Of a DNA stretch of 64,000 nucleotides, positions 12,479 through 24,608 are shown in pieces (position 1 is the stretch's first letter; the number at the start of each line of letters is the position of its first letter). Under the pieces are notes generated by a model, which was not told the DNA's origin, did no database searches, and saw nothing but the letters and a program-made list of their open reading frames with translations. The position numbers were made by a program, and so were the translations under genes. Source of the DNA: Erpobdella octoculata (Eukaryota; Annelida; Clitellata; Hirudinida; Erpobdellidae); assembly GCA_963978895.1 (NCBI GenBank), contig OZ022247.1, forward strand, positions 6,953,068 to 7,017,067, read 5' to 3'.

Positions 12479-15400
12479 AATTATGATGATTTTTATAATC
12501 TAAATACTAATTATTTATATTTTTCACCTGTATAACCTAAATACTAATTATTTAAATGTCTCACCTGTACATGAGCTGGAATGACTTGATCTGTTCTTCT
12601 CGTCCAGTTGTTGTTCTCCACCAGGACATCGTGTGTGGGACTGTTTGCAGTTTGTTTTCCTTCATCAGTGTTCTTGCAGCATATCTGGTACTTGTGCTTG
12701 GCGGTGGCGATTTTGTCTTTCGTTCTCCGAGTTTTAACGACAACACAGGCAATTATAGTCGAAAGGATCAGTATCACGAGTACTGTAGAAGCTACGATGG
12801 CCAGTATGACCACGAAGGTAGGCTTTAAACTCAGAGAAGAAAATACAGATGGAAAATCAGCGTTACTTTGGGGAAGATCTGTAAATACGACGTTCAAACG
12901 TGCTTCAGTCTTCAAGGGGGGCATCATGTAATCTGCTGCACTGATCAAGAGCTGGAACGTTGAATTGTGCTTAACATCCAGAGTTTCAAGGCAGTCAACA
13001 TCGACAAACAGATTCCCAGACTTTTTCTCGAGAGAAAATAACTTGTTAATACACTGGAGCCTGCTACTGCTAATGTTATTTGAATTCTCTGCACTGACGA
13101 TGGTTTCCAGCATATAGTCAACATTGAATACAGCTGTGGCCGATATCTTTGCTATTTCCAGACTGCTATCAATGGGGTATTTAACAGTTATTGTGTTGTT
13201 CTCAATGCTGGGAAACTTGAAAACCGGACTTTCGTCACCCGCCTCTTTTACATAAACAGCAACGTCAATAATTGAAGACCTGTTTCCAGGATTTCTAGCC
13301 TCAACTTTTAGATTGTGTATCTTACATCTTTTGGCACTTAAAGAAATTTTTGGAGAGAGCGTTCCTGATTTAGTGTCGACGACAATCTCAGAGCACTTTC
13401 CATCTTCTTTTATGGTATTGTACTCAATGTCAGCATTTGCTCCTTCGTCAGCGTCGGACGCCTGAACGTATCCGATCGTGGTATTTGCTCTCAAACCATC
13501 AAGTACAAGAAATTGATAGGATGTCCTGGAGAAAATTGGATCGTTGTCGTTGAGGTCAAGTATTGTCACTCTTGCATTGGTCAGGCCGTTCCTTGATGGA
13601 TTTCCGCGGTCCTTTGCTTCCACCTGAAAGTCGAAGAAAGGTGTTTTCTCGCGATCGAAGCTTACTTTTGCTGTGATGATGCCGGTTAATTGATCAATGG
13701 CGAAATAATCATAGGTTGACGATTGTGGGAAACTGTACGTCACATGCCCGTTAGCCCCGTCGTCCAGATCGGAAGCTGAGACTTTTATTACAAAAGTATT
13801 GACAGGTTCATTCTCTTTTATTTTAGCTTCGTAGAGGTTCTTTTCAAATATGGGACTGTTGTCATTTATATCTAAAATCTTGATCGGGACAATGACTTCT
13901 GCTGTTCTGGCATTTCCATTCAGAGGCTGGTCGCTGCAGTTGATCGTGACGTTCAAGGATCTTGAGACTTCAGAGTCGAGACGCACCGACGAAACAACCC
14001 TGAAACGTTTTCTGCCTTGAAAAGTTATGCTCTTGCCGACGTCTGAATAACCTTGCAGATCAAAAATGCTAAAATATTCTTTGCCCTCTTTGAGTCGACA
14101 CGTTACAAGTCCGTTAGGTCCATCGTCAGAATCACTTGCAATAACATGAAAAACTTCCGTTCCTGGGGTAGAGTCCTCCCAGATCTCGGCAGCTAATTTA
14201 TTTTTTAAATCAATCGATATTTGAGGATCGTTGTCGTTTACGTCTAGGACTGAAATAAGAACTTCGGTATTCGAAGACTTCGAAAGAGCTCCAGAATCCT
14301 TTGCTTCCACGGTCAGCTCATACTTTGAAATATTTTCTCTATCCAATGTCGCTGATGCCAGAGAAATGGTTCCCGTTCTAGGATCAATGAAGAATGGAGA
14401 TTTGTTGACTGAATCGTCTTCGATTATCCTGTAAGTTATTTCAGCGTTGAGACCCTTGTCGGCATCAGTAGCTGTGACAGATAAAACAGAAGTACCTAAG
14501 CTGGCATCTTCGCTTACACTTCCCCTGTATGATGAAGATGTAAAGATGGGACTGTGGTTGTTTTCATCTATGATTCTGATGTTTACAAGGAGAGTACCTT
14601 CTAGAGGTGGTTCGCCCTTGTCCACAGCTATGACATTAAACGAATAACTCTCATCGGGTTCCAAGTTCTGGTCCAAATTGTCGATGACTTTAAGATACAA
14701 TTTGTCGTTTGAAGAATAAACTGTAAACTTGCTAGCAGCTATTGCTGATGTCTCGGACCCGGGAATTGGAACAATTTTATACTCTTTAATTCCGTATTTA
14801 GGCGAATCGCTATCTTTCGCTGAATCAAGTCCATAAATGGTGCCAACAAGAGTCAATTCGTAAAGAGTCAGATTCTTTGAAGTTACTGGGAAGATGGGGC
14901 GATTGTCGTTGACATCATTGATGTTGATAGTCAATGTGATAATTATCTGGAAGTTTGCCTCAAACTTAACAATCAACGTCTTTTGGCAAACAACTTTATT
15001 TGAACATATTTGTTCTCTATTGATAGTTTTTTTAATCTGTTGATAAGAATTAATTAATCAATTAGTTATAAATAAACTAAAAAACTTAGTTTAATTGAGC
15101 GTTCATGGACTGCACAGAAATCAGCTAACCGCTCGAAAGCATAAATTATTTAAAAAAATAGTTTTTTTAACTTTTTCCATACATTTTTGGAAACATATTT
15201 AATATAAACACTTAATGCTGAAATTTTTTTATTCCAGCAGATAAGAAAGTTGTGAGACTTTATCTCTCTGCATGTAGTTTTATTTTTCTATGCATTCCTT
15301 CAGTAAATCTCTTTTTATTAAATTACATATGTTTTTTTAGTTGTACTATAAATATCTCGTTGTTTTTTCCCCGCCAGAAATAGCTCAATGCAAAAGTAAG

Positions 15401-15767
15401 ACATATTTTCAATATCTTGTAATATTATTATGTAAATATTTTTTTGTCAAAAATTAAAAAAAAAAACAATTTTACTAACTTTGATGACCCCATCATTATC
15501 CATCCGAAAGTATTTATCCGCATCATCATCACCCCCATCAATGGCGAAGGTGGCACGGTTCAAATCTTCACTGGAGAGCCCCTCAGTTACGGACGGCATG
15601 GATTTCAAATTAGCCACCAGGCTGTCCACAGGAAGCTCTTCGTCGATTTGAAGCTGGATTTGAATGCTACCCGATCTGCTCTGAGACGAGGTGGAAGGAA
15701 GTGAAATAATAACGGTCATCATCAGCATCATCAGCTCCAACAACATCCTGGATCTCTTCTTCTCCAT
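5399..15767 (-). CDS. Non-clustered delta1-type protocadherin, four coding exons, 1259 aa
   Basis: Exons on the minus strand are 15767-15480, 15036-12565, 7861-7585 and 6141-5399. They splice in frame (phases 0, 0, 1) into 1259 aa. Order: signal peptide ([16 protein letters not shown]), seven cadherin repeats (roughly residues 30-820), a membrane span at about 836-863, and a 396-residue tail. Calcium-binding linkers are clear after repeats 1, 3, 4 and 5 ([38 protein letters not shown]), altered after 2 ([10 protein letters not shown]), and degenerate after 6 and 7. Seven repeats are typical of vertebrate delta1 protocadherins. The tail has SPDSGKG (about 959-965), resembling a conserved delta-protocadherin tail motif, KHVTF (1198-1202), which matches the RVxF PP1-docking pattern like CM3 of delta1 members, two PPPY motifs, and a hydrophobic C-terminus (SVLV). 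Role by family: homophilic cell adhesion and signalling, especially in neural tissue. Exact orthologue not assigned. Confidence 0.9.
6142..7584 (-). other. Protocadherin intron 3
   Basis: 1443 bp between exons 3 and 4. AT-rich with short ATG-type trinucleotide and pyrimidine-rich stretches (7245-7320). No gene or recognisable transposon seen on either strand. Confidence 0.75.
7585..7861 (-). CDS. Protocadherin exon 3 (cytoplasmic tail, Q/S-rich)
   Basis: 92 codons plus one base. Acceptor TCTCACCAG and donor TTG|GTAAGA. Encodes a Gln-rich and Ser-rich stretch followed by [12 protein letters not shown], resembling the conserved tail motif of delta protocadherins, and an acidic/Arg cluster ([10 protein letters not shown]). 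The split codon joins exon 4 as Asp. Confidence 0.85.
9406..10384. mobile_element. hAT-type non-autonomous DNA transposon with 8-bp target duplication
   Basis: Termini are inverted: TAGGGTTGTAGATTC at the left and the complement of TAGGGATGTAGATTC at the right. Both flanks carry GTTAAATG (9398-9405 and 10385-10392), an exact 8-bp target duplication, which is the hAT superfamily signature. Subterminal regions repeat GTAACGAATAC-like motifs many times in both orientations. A second copy of the right end (ACGAAAGTAACGAGAATCTA) occurs at about 9605-9633, so the left 230 bp looks like a small complete copy within the larger one. No transposase frame, so mobility would have depended on a donor elsewhere. 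Confidence 0.88.
10465..10505. repeat. (CAT)n trinucleotide repeat
   Basis: About 40 bp of CAT triplets just right of the hAT element, followed by diffuse CAT/ATC-rich sequence to about 10560. The His-rich or Asp-rich translations are artefacts. Confidence 0.9.
10560..10805. repeat. CA-rich low-complexity region
   Basis: Irregular ACACAT/ACAAAC sequence, degenerate CA microsatellite with purer runs near 10745-10800. No coding evidence. Confidence 0.8.
11475..11680. repeat. (CATC)n array with CGATCCATCCATC variants
   Basis: Tetranucleotide CATC array in which a larger unit near 20 bp, marked by CCACCGATCCATCC, repeats several times at 11520-11630 before pure CATC at 11630-11680. Confidence 0.93.
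12394..12476. repeat. (ATT)n trinucleotide array
   Basis: About 83 bp of uninterrupted ATT, in protocadherin intron 2, 90 bp from the exon 2 donor. Confidence 0.95.
12497..12570 (-). repeat. 37-bp tandem duplication carrying a splice donor
   Basis: Two adjacent 37-bp copies (12497-12533 and 12534-12570) share the core TAAATACTAATTATTTA and TCACCTGTA. On the minus strand each has TACAG|GTGA, so the exon 2 donor (GT from 12564) is followed 37 bases later by a near-identical second donor (GT from 12527). Using the second would shift the frame and meet an in-frame stop after HLNN. Confidence 0.85.
12565..15036 (-). CDS. Protocadherin exon 2 (EC1 end to EC7, membrane span, proximal tail)
   Basis: 824 codons, phase 0 at both ends. 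The exon begins [11 protein letters not shown] after a TTATCAACAG acceptor, completing EC1 with the protocadherin INRE..C pattern, and ends HVQ at a CAG|GTGAGA donor. It carries all remaining ectodomain, the TM helix and 57 tail residues including a CC pair. A single giant ectodomain exon is the usual protocadherin layout. An open frame begins in mid-exon at 14976 with TTG only because the exon has no start codon. Confidence 0.92.
15037..15479 (-). other. Protocadherin intron 1
   Basis: 443 bp between exons 1 and 2, very AT-rich. GTTAGT donor and a TTATCAACAG acceptor. No repeats of note. Confidence 0.85.
15480..15767 (-). CDS. Protocadherin exon 1 (signal peptide and start of EC1)
   Basis: 96 codons from ATG to DGVIK. 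The donor AAA|GTTAGT at 15479 is followed by intron 1. [13 protein letters not shown] is the usual first strand of a protocadherin EC1. The true initiator is the first Met before the hydrophobic signal sequence. Confidence 0.87.
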
Positions 15768-16900
15768 CTTTATAGTAATGGCTGGAAGAAAGAATTATTA
15801 TAAATAAATAAGTAACAGCAAAAAAGCTGAAATATATAAAAATCAACAGAACGAATTAATTAACTTAATACAAAGTTACAAAGACCAACCGATCTGTAAC
15901 TGGCAACTCTAAAAACTGATAAAACAGTTAAGCACCATGTAGGTTTATTCTGGCGCCGCGCTAAAAAAATCATAGGCGCTATGTGTCAACTGTTATTGGT
16001 TGGCTGGCTGAAAAGTCGTTGAATTGCGTAAATCGACACTGCGTAAGTAGCGTTAACGTTGCGTGACGTAAGAGTTCACATGCATGGCGTAAGAGTTCAT
16101 TAGAAAGTAAAATTCTCATCTCGAACGGACGCAATAAAACACAAACAGCTCAAACCCACGAAATGAACTTAGATCTTTTATGTTCACTCCATGAAATAAC
16201 TTTGATTGAACGCAAAGAACAAATAAGAAGTTACGAACAAATATGAACTTATGAACAAATACGAACTTAAGAACAAATATGAACTTATGAACAAATATGA
16301 ACACTGAATAAATTATTATTGCACGTGACGTGAACTTGAGACAATCAATTTGAATAACCGGCCAACGTTCCAGTGCTTCGGTTAACAGATTTACTGACCA
16401 AGCAAGCCAGTCTGAACGCGTCCCAAGACAAGTGACATCTGGGGGGCGTAGTGGTCACCTCTTGTATTGACATTATTATACGTAATATGAAATTTGTCTA
16501 GCGGTAATTCAATTATAAAGAAGCAGCTCTTGAAAATGAATGAATAGCAGAACTGCTGTCCTGAGTTTGTCGCTATATTGATTCAGATAGTTTAGATTGT
16601 ATGCTGGAAGAACTCGTCTAGTAACTATTTATTAAATTTATAATAATTTGACTAAATCGTGACATTAATAATAAATGTATTTATTACTTATAAAATTCTA
16701 GTTAATTTGTAATTGCGATATTTGCGGCCGAAATGGCGAAAAATTTAAATTCTAATTTCCAACATGGCAGTTGATCAGCGTCTCCAATAAATGACAGAAT
16801 TTGTCACGAGTCTCAACAAGTTAGTTGAAGCAGTCGGGAAGTGCAATGTGAACAGCTGACTGACACTTTCAAGTGGAAAGGTTGAAATTAATAAAGGTTT
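15768..16900 (-). other. 5' region of the protocadherin gene
   Basis: Upstream of the ATG the minus strand reads TTCTTTCTTCCAG just 14 bases before the start codon, an excellent splice acceptor, so at least one 5' UTR exon probably lies further up. An 18-bp minisatellite occupies about 16217-16303 (GAACAAATATGAACTTAT, four to five copies). No TATA box or initiator can be chosen with confidence. Confidence 0.5.
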
Positions 16901-16904
16901 ATGG

Positions 16905-16970
16905 ACAGGTATGCAGGCAGGCAAGTAGGCAGGTAGGTAGGAAGGTAGGCAGGTAGGTAGGTAGGTAGGC
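16905..16970. repeat. (AGGT/AGGC)n tetranucleotide repeat
   Basis: GGCAGGTAGGTAGG-type repeat of about 65 bp. A similar short array is at 48489-48530. Confidence 0.9.
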
Positions 16971-18950
16971 CGCGATTATGCATGCTTGATTAACTGGAGT
17001 GTCTTGAAATAATATAATTGATTTATTTGCATTCAATAAATTTCAACTTGCTGTCAGATTTAATTCTAATCTTGATTTTAATTTTATGTTGTGAAGAAGT
17101 TTCAACAGTTGTTTTACCTACCTATTCACCACTTACCTACTCCATTCCAACAACTCAACTTCTTCACTTCTTTTATCCCCGAACATCACTACCATAACCA
17201 CACAGCCCCCCACCCTATACAGACAGAATGGCGTCTCACGTGACTAGATAGAGACACACAGGTGAGCTATCCTTCCTTCCTTCCTTCCTTCCATACGAGC
17301 TCACCTTCCTGTTACCTGGCACACGGATACACAGACAGATACGTCACAGACAGTCCCTTAAAAATTAAAGCCGCACGTGCGTGAAAGAAATAATGGCGAT
17401 GCTGATGACAAGTGGGAACAATAGCCCAGGTGTCCCCCGTGGAGAAGCACCACAAAAATCGATATAAAAAAACAGCAACACAAAAAATACTCTTAAATAA
17501 CAACAATAAACAAAGGATTATTATAATGCTGTATGACTATGATAATAAGTAAGGATGATGATGATTATGATGACGATTTCGATGATGATAATGATTTAAT
17601 CTAGGTCAAAGTAGATGAGAGAGAAGATCGGAGAGTCTTCGTGACATGTCATAATGTTGTAGTCGGTCAATCAGGTTGATGATTGCAAGCCACGTCAACG
17701 GAGTTACAAGCGTTTCTATCTTAAATGTATTAATGTCAACCATGCACGACTCAAATTTCAATCCCAGTAGGCCATCTGTCCATCTCATCTCATCTATCTA
17801 TCTATCTACCGTGCCTGCAATCCCTGCACATATCCGTCCAGTCGTCCTAGTATGGATTTCTAGAATTCCATGGTCCAACCGCTTGTATGTCTTTATCCCA
17901 GTTGACCCAAATTCTACCTGGATCTTAAATCATTCTTTACAACGACGACCCAATTTCTCCAGGCTCCAATTGAACGCGTTCCAAATTGATGATGATGATG
18001 ATGACGACGATGATGATGATAATGATATCGATACAAAGGTCTGTTCAGTAAAAGAAAGCCCATTAATTGAAGCAGAACAACATCTACACGAGGAGCAGGT
18101 TCAATTTAATTTTTCATCGCATTACAGGCCAGATCACCACCACAAAATGAATCTCAACTTCCCACGAGTGATTGACGCATCGAATTAATTGATGAATAAT
18201 TGAGATATAAATAAATTTGTTTTCATTCAAGTTCAAATTAATTCTTTTTTATTATTACTGAGTAATTCAACAATTATTTTTCGTGAGTTTAAATGAACCC
18301 GATTGAATTGCATCGCACTCCTTGAACGTACGCTGACTGGTGCTGTATTTGAACAATTTAACGATGAAACTTTCTCGTAATTCGTCATTCACAGCTTGTT
18401 GTTTACAAAACTGTTACTAATTCACACATCCACAAGACCATCATCATCATCACCATATACCAAACAATGGTTATTAATAGCGACAAGGTTTCATCAAGCG
18501 GTTTAAAAATGGCTGACATGCATCACGCTAGTCATCGCCAGAGGCAGTCGAGATAAGTTTAATGGAAATAATCTGGCAACTACGACCAGCCTCATTTAAC
18601 TTCATAAAAACTTTTCCAAAAGTCAACCAACCAGCTCTTTCCCTCCCTCCCTCTCCAACAAACAATCGTTTTTCATTATAAAAAAATTTAAATCTTCAAA
18701 TTGACAAAAAAATATCGAAACTGGAAATAACTGAGATTGAGGAAGAATTCTAACTTGCATTTCGTAGTCAACAATTAAGTTAAAAATTTCAATTCTTGAA
18801 TTTTAGAAATATATTTTTATATAAAACAATTATGCATAATTTAATTATGCGATGCAGTCGTGAGAAACTATTCGTTTAACGACACAAGTTGGGAATTTTC
18901 TATTCTATAAATAGCACGCCATGGCTGGAATACAGAAAGGTATTTATTCT
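16971..18950. other. Gene-poor stretch
   Basis: Nothing I can call a gene. Contains (CCTT)n at 17272-17292, a short (CTAT)n near 17795-17810, and GAT triplets near 17540-17600 and 17985-18025. An open frame at 17676-18188 (170 aa) ends in Asp repeats and low-complexity sequence, and has no recognisable domain or splice context. Confidence 0.55.
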
Positions 18951-19106
18951 ATGTATGTACGTATGTATGTATGTATGTATGTATGTATGTATGTATGTAT
19001 GTATGTATGTATGTATGTATGTATGTATGTATGTATGTATGTATGTATGTATGTGTGTATGTATGTATGTATGTATGTATGTGTATGTATGTATGTATGC
19101 ATGCAT
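18951..19106. repeat. (ATGT)n tetranucleotide array
   Basis: About 155 bp of ATGT with a few substitutions toward the right end. Same motif and orientation as arrays at 22391-23010 and 47851-48136. Confidence 0.97.
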
Positions 19107-19461
19107 ATATGTGTAAATATGTTATTAGTTACTATATATACTTAGGCGGTTTAGTTTTGTTTTACAGAAATTAATTGTTTATTTTTGGAGGTGTAAGATA
19201 TATCGTATGTTTATGTTCTTTGGTCTAAGATGCTCGTGAATGATTCGAATTTTTTTTATTTTCGCGAATTTATTAATGTTTTATCGCCCAATCGATGAAG
19301 AAACCGCGCAAGGAATTCATGCGTGACTGCAGGTAATTATGTATGCATACAAATTAGAATGGTGATGATGATGGTGATGACGATGATAATGATGATGGTA
19401 AGTTCTAAAAGTTCTCATTTTAAATCGATGTGATCGACTCAAGAAGAAAGAAACAACTACA

Positions 19462-19517
19462 ACATGACATGACATGACATGACATGACATGACATGACAT
19501 GACATGACATGACATGA
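19462..19517. repeat. (ACATG)n pentanucleotide array
   Basis: Eleven near-perfect copies of the 5-bp unit ACATG. Confidence 0.95.
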
Positions 19518-20506
19518 AACAACATTATTTATTACATTATTATATGTATTTATCACATCAAATCGATTTGATGAAAGATAGTATTTCATCACGGAAATCT
19601 CGAATAACTAAACAAGCAGATATCGTTTGTTTCGTTGCAAGATAATCTTTTTAATCATTTTATATATAATAGAATAGTTTTCAATGTCAAATGACGTATT
19701 TGAGTTCAATAATTACAACTTGGCGGCATTAAATTACATTCTTACATTCACGAAATCGCGTTAATATGTAATAAGTTATATAATGTCATCACTTTCAAAA
19801 GACGACACCATGCATGTAATGAAATTATTAAACAGTGATTTGTAAATATAAACTGTAGAAGTCTGTAACTGTTTCATGAAATTCTTTATTTACAGACTCT
19901 TAATTAATAAAAGAATAAAATAAAAGATTGGAATCGACCTGATTAGTTACCTGGATTACGACTGTGATACACCTGGTTTGGAACGCTATGAAACTGTGTG
20001 AATGTGTTGCGAGGTACAAGAAACACTTATCAACCGTTAAGACAAACACCAACATCAAACTCAAAATAATCATCATCATCGCCACCAGTATTATCTCCAT
20101 CATCATCATCATCATCACGGCCATCCACTCTGTAACGTATCAGCACAGAATCAGATCAGAGGCGGAAACGACATTTAAACGATGGCGGACCAGATCACAG
20201 TCCAGTTCTTTTCCTCTTCCATAATTAGATGAACATTCAGTCTGGCAAACCGATAATCTGCTTCTTCTTCTTCATTTAATTTGATTCTCACGTGTTCAAT
20301 GTCTTGTTTTAATGTTAGGCTCAATGACATTTTAATTTTATATCTATTTAATTCTTTATAAATGTTTTTTTTAATTTTCTATTAAAACTTAACCATAAAA
20401 CAAATATTGTTGGTGGTAATGTTTGTATCAAATACTTTTCATTCCCTACAAATTCAATGAAAAAGTTAGAAATAAGTTAATTCTTGTATCTGTCAATCGA
20501 TCTGTT
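19518..20506. other. Stretch without recognised gene
   Basis: AT-rich sequence with short CAT triplet runs at 20065-20120. Open frames at 19900-20224 on both strands are explained by those triplets. Confidence 0.6.
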
Positions 20507-20564
<58 letters not shown>

Positions 20565-20566
20565 CC
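20507..20566. repeat. (AATC)n tetranucleotide array
   Basis: About 60 bp of AATC units, degenerating into CAACCAACC. Confidence 0.95.
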
Positions 20567-20857
20567 AACCAAGTCCACTAATCAATAATTCAAGATATAC
20601 ATGAAAAGCGTAAAATATCTGATTAGGAACAAACAATATCTTGGTATAAAGTATGATAAGTTATTGGAGCGACAAAAAATCAGTTGATAAATGTTTATTA
20701 GTTATTTTAAATCAATCCGGCGAAAATTTATGATAGATGTTATTCGGACGTACGTTCGTCGAATTGAAATTGCGGTGAAAGTAGACGCACATACATACGT
20801 CCCAATAGACATCTCTAAAATTTATATTTATATATCATCATCATCATCATCACTGCC

Positions 20858-20898
<41 letters not shown>

Positions 20899-21450
20899 TT
20901 TAAATAAACAAGTTTCTTTTCAAGTTATTAAACAGCCAAATCATTATAGCAAAAAGTAATATTTATGTATGTTTATTACAAAAAGTAATATTTATCAAAA
21001 ACAAACAAACCTTCAAAGATTGTTATTGCACTCAATTTCCAATTTCATTAATTACTTTATTAAATTAAATTAAGCTACTTTTAAGCTTCACGAAACACAG
21101 GCCAGCCTCCTACAACCGTCCACCAAGTAACTTATGACCTCAAACTTTTATAAGCATCGCAAGCTTTTATATAACTCACCCGCCTTGATACATCGGCCAT
21201 ATGTGTTTGCGTGTGCGACTTTAAGTGCGAGCGCTGTTTATTATGTATGTGTGGTTGTGTGATTGTATTTGTATGTGTGGTTGTACGTGTGTGTATGTTT
21301 GGTTGTGTGTTTGTGTATGTGTGTGTGTATTTTATGTGTGGTTGGGTTTATTTGTATGTGTGGTTGTGTGTGTGTGTACACAAGAGTAGCTGTGAGCATG
21401 TTTATCTGGATATTCATGTGTGAGTTTCTGACGTGATAGCGACAACTGCA

Positions 21451-21487
<37 letters not shown>

Positions 21488-22390
21488 CGACGACGATAAA
21501 GATGATGATGATGGTGATGATGTTGGTAGCGATGATGATGATAAATACATTGAAAACAATTGTAAACGACCACAGGTAATTAAATATTTTTCCTTCCAAA
21601 GAGACCTGCCTGGAACATTTCCAGCTTGAACTCAAATTTAAGTTTAAGTTTGTTCTAACACATCGAATATGCTTGCAGACCCCAGCATACCTCATCTTCA
21701 TTTCATTGCTTCACCATAATATAACCTTATTTCACTCAGGATTGCAAGTTGCAAATTAGCTGAGTTATACATGACAGATTTTCTTTCTGCTAGCCATTCC
21801 CAGCATTACTGGAATCAAAATTTACATTTTGATCACATCTTCATTCCAGATTAATCCAGAGATTCTCAACAACTGGGATGGCATTTTCATGTTTTAGTAA
21901 CTTGTGTTGAGTTGAAATAGTTTCCAACACATTAGCAAGGAGGCTTAATACAATTTAAAAAAATTCAATGTTTCTGGTACTTTAGGGCTACAACATTAGA
22001 CAACTAGGTTAAGAGAAGTTGCCGCAAATAAACCGGGTGACAACAACATATTAAATGACATTTACAAATGCAAGAAAAACTTGGTTTAAAGCAATTCTTT
22101 GAGCTCTTAATCATAGAGGATACTTCTTGAAATGAATATGATTAATGCTCAATCTCTTTAAATTTAAAAGACGTTAAGAAAAAGTCAAGGTTTAACATCA
22201 TCATAATCATCATCATCATCATAATCTTCATTACCAGGCACTTTATTTACATAATCTCTAATTACCGTAAAAGCAAAAAACAAACATGAATCGATTTTTT
22301 TTAATTACAGGAATGGGACAGGTGTAAATCGATTTTCACTTCTGTAACTCCATGTACTTTACGTGACTTCGAGTGCTACAATTACGTAGG
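20567..22390. other. Stretch with short microsatellites, no recognised gene
   Basis: Contains (TCA)n and (ATT)n at 20835-20895, a GTGT-rich segment at 21240-21380, and (GAT)n at 21450-21545. The frames across these are repeat translations. 21550-22380 looks like ordinary non-coding AT-rich DNA. Confidence 0.6.
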
Positions 22391-23010
22391 ATGTATGTAT
22401 GTATGTATGTATGTATGTATGTATGTATGTATGTATGTATGTATGTATGTATGTATGTATGTATGTATGTATGTATGTATGTATGTATGTATGTATGTAT
22501 GTATGTATGTATGTATGTATGTATGTATGTATGTATGTATGTATGTATGTATGTATGTATGTATGTATGTATGTATGTATGTATGTATGTATGTATGTAT
22601 GTATGTATGTATGTATGTATGTATGTATGTATGTATGTATGTATGTATGTATGTATGTATGTATGTATGTATGTATGTATGTATGTATGTATGTATGTAT
22701 GTATGTATGTATGTATGTATGTATGTATGTATGTATGTATGTATGTATGTATGTATGTATGTATGTATGTATGTATGTATGTATGTATGTATGTATGTAT
22801 GTATGTATGTATGTATGTATGTATGTATGTATGTATGTATGTATGTATGTATGTATGTATGTATGTATGTATGTATGTATGTATGTATGTATGTATGTAT
22901 GTATGTATGTATGTATGTATGTATGTATGTATGTATGTATGTATGTATGTATGTATGTATGTATGTATGTATGTATGTATGTATGTATGTATGTATGTAT
23001 GTATGTATGT
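22391..23010. repeat. Giant (ATGT)n array, about 155 units
   Basis: 620 bp of perfect ATGT tetranucleotide. It is the reverse complement motif of the array beginning at 23359. Open frames of more than 200 codons on both strands are purely repeat-derived because the 4-bp unit gives no stop in most frames. Confidence 0.99.
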
Positions 23011-23358
23011 GTGCATGTACGTACTTTAGTGCATATGTGTGTACCATTGTATTTGTGTGTCTGTACGTGTGCGAGAAAGAGTAAACCTATGTCCGTGTAA
23101 TATGTACAACTCTGGTTATACCTTTATACACAATATAAACATAGGTACGTATGTGTACAAATGGGTACAAGGCTACCTGGATGTGAGTACCTGAGTGCAC
23201 GTGCGTGGGATTATCAAATAAAACAGAGGATTAAAAGACACGAAACCCCGACTATTTTATTGGTGCGCAGCCTCGTTTTCGCATGACAATTCAAAATCAT
23301 CACATCTCACAAAAACAGAGATTGAGCTCATGCATACCCACACACACATACATGCATC

Positions 23359-24608
23359 CATACATACATACATACATACATACATACATACATACATACA
23401 TACATACATACATACATACATACATACATACATACATACATACATACATACATACATACATACATACATACATACATACATACATACATACATACATACA
23501 TACATACATACATACATACATACATACATACATACATACATACATACATACATACATACATACATACATACATACATACATACATACATACATACATACA
23601 TACATACATACATACATACATACATACATACATACATACATACATACATACATACATACATACATACATACATACATACATACATACATACATACATACA
23701 TACATACATACATACATACATACATACATACATACATACATACATACATACATACATACATACATACATACATACATACATACATACATACATACATACA
23801 TACATACATACATACATACATACATACATACATACATACATACATACATACATACATACATACATACATACATACATACATACATACATACATACATACA
23901 TACATACATACATACATACATACATACATACATACATACATACATACATACATACATACATACATACATACATACATACATACATACATACATACATACA
24001 TACATACATACATACATACATACATACATACATACATACATACATACATACATACATACATACATACATACATACATACATACATACATACATACATACA
24101 TACATACATACATACATACATACATACATACATACATACATACATACATACATACATACATACATACATACATACATACATACATACATACATACATACA
24201 TACATACATACATACATACATACATACATACATACATACATACATACATACATACATACATACATACATACATACATACATACATACATACATACATACA
24301 TACATACATACATACATACATACATACATACATACATACATACATACATACATACATACATACATACATACATACATACATACATACACACATACATACA
24401 CACACACACACATACACACACACACACATACATACATACATACATACATACATACATACATACATACATACATACATACATACATACATACATACATACA
24501 TACATACATACATACATACATACATACATACATACATACATACATACATACATACATACATACATACATACATACATACATACATACATACATACATACA
24601 TACATACA

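Larger units (their letters stand above)
7862..12564 (-). other. Protocadherin intron 2
   Basis: 4703-bp intron holding the hAT-type element (9406-10384), CA-rich low-complexity DNA (about 10560-10805), a CATC array (11475-11680) and an (ATT)n array (12394-12476). 7862-9150 shows nothing I can identify beyond AT-rich sequence; 9150-9250 has CAT-type triplets. Confidence 0.75.

Noticed and set aside
17676..18188. 170-codon open frame
   Set aside because: No recognisable domain, contains CTAT and GAT microsatellite, no supporting splice or start context.
18951..19106. Telomere-like or centromeric satellite
   Set aside because: The unit is a simple ATGT tetranucleotide, not TTAGGG-like and not a long satellite monomer.
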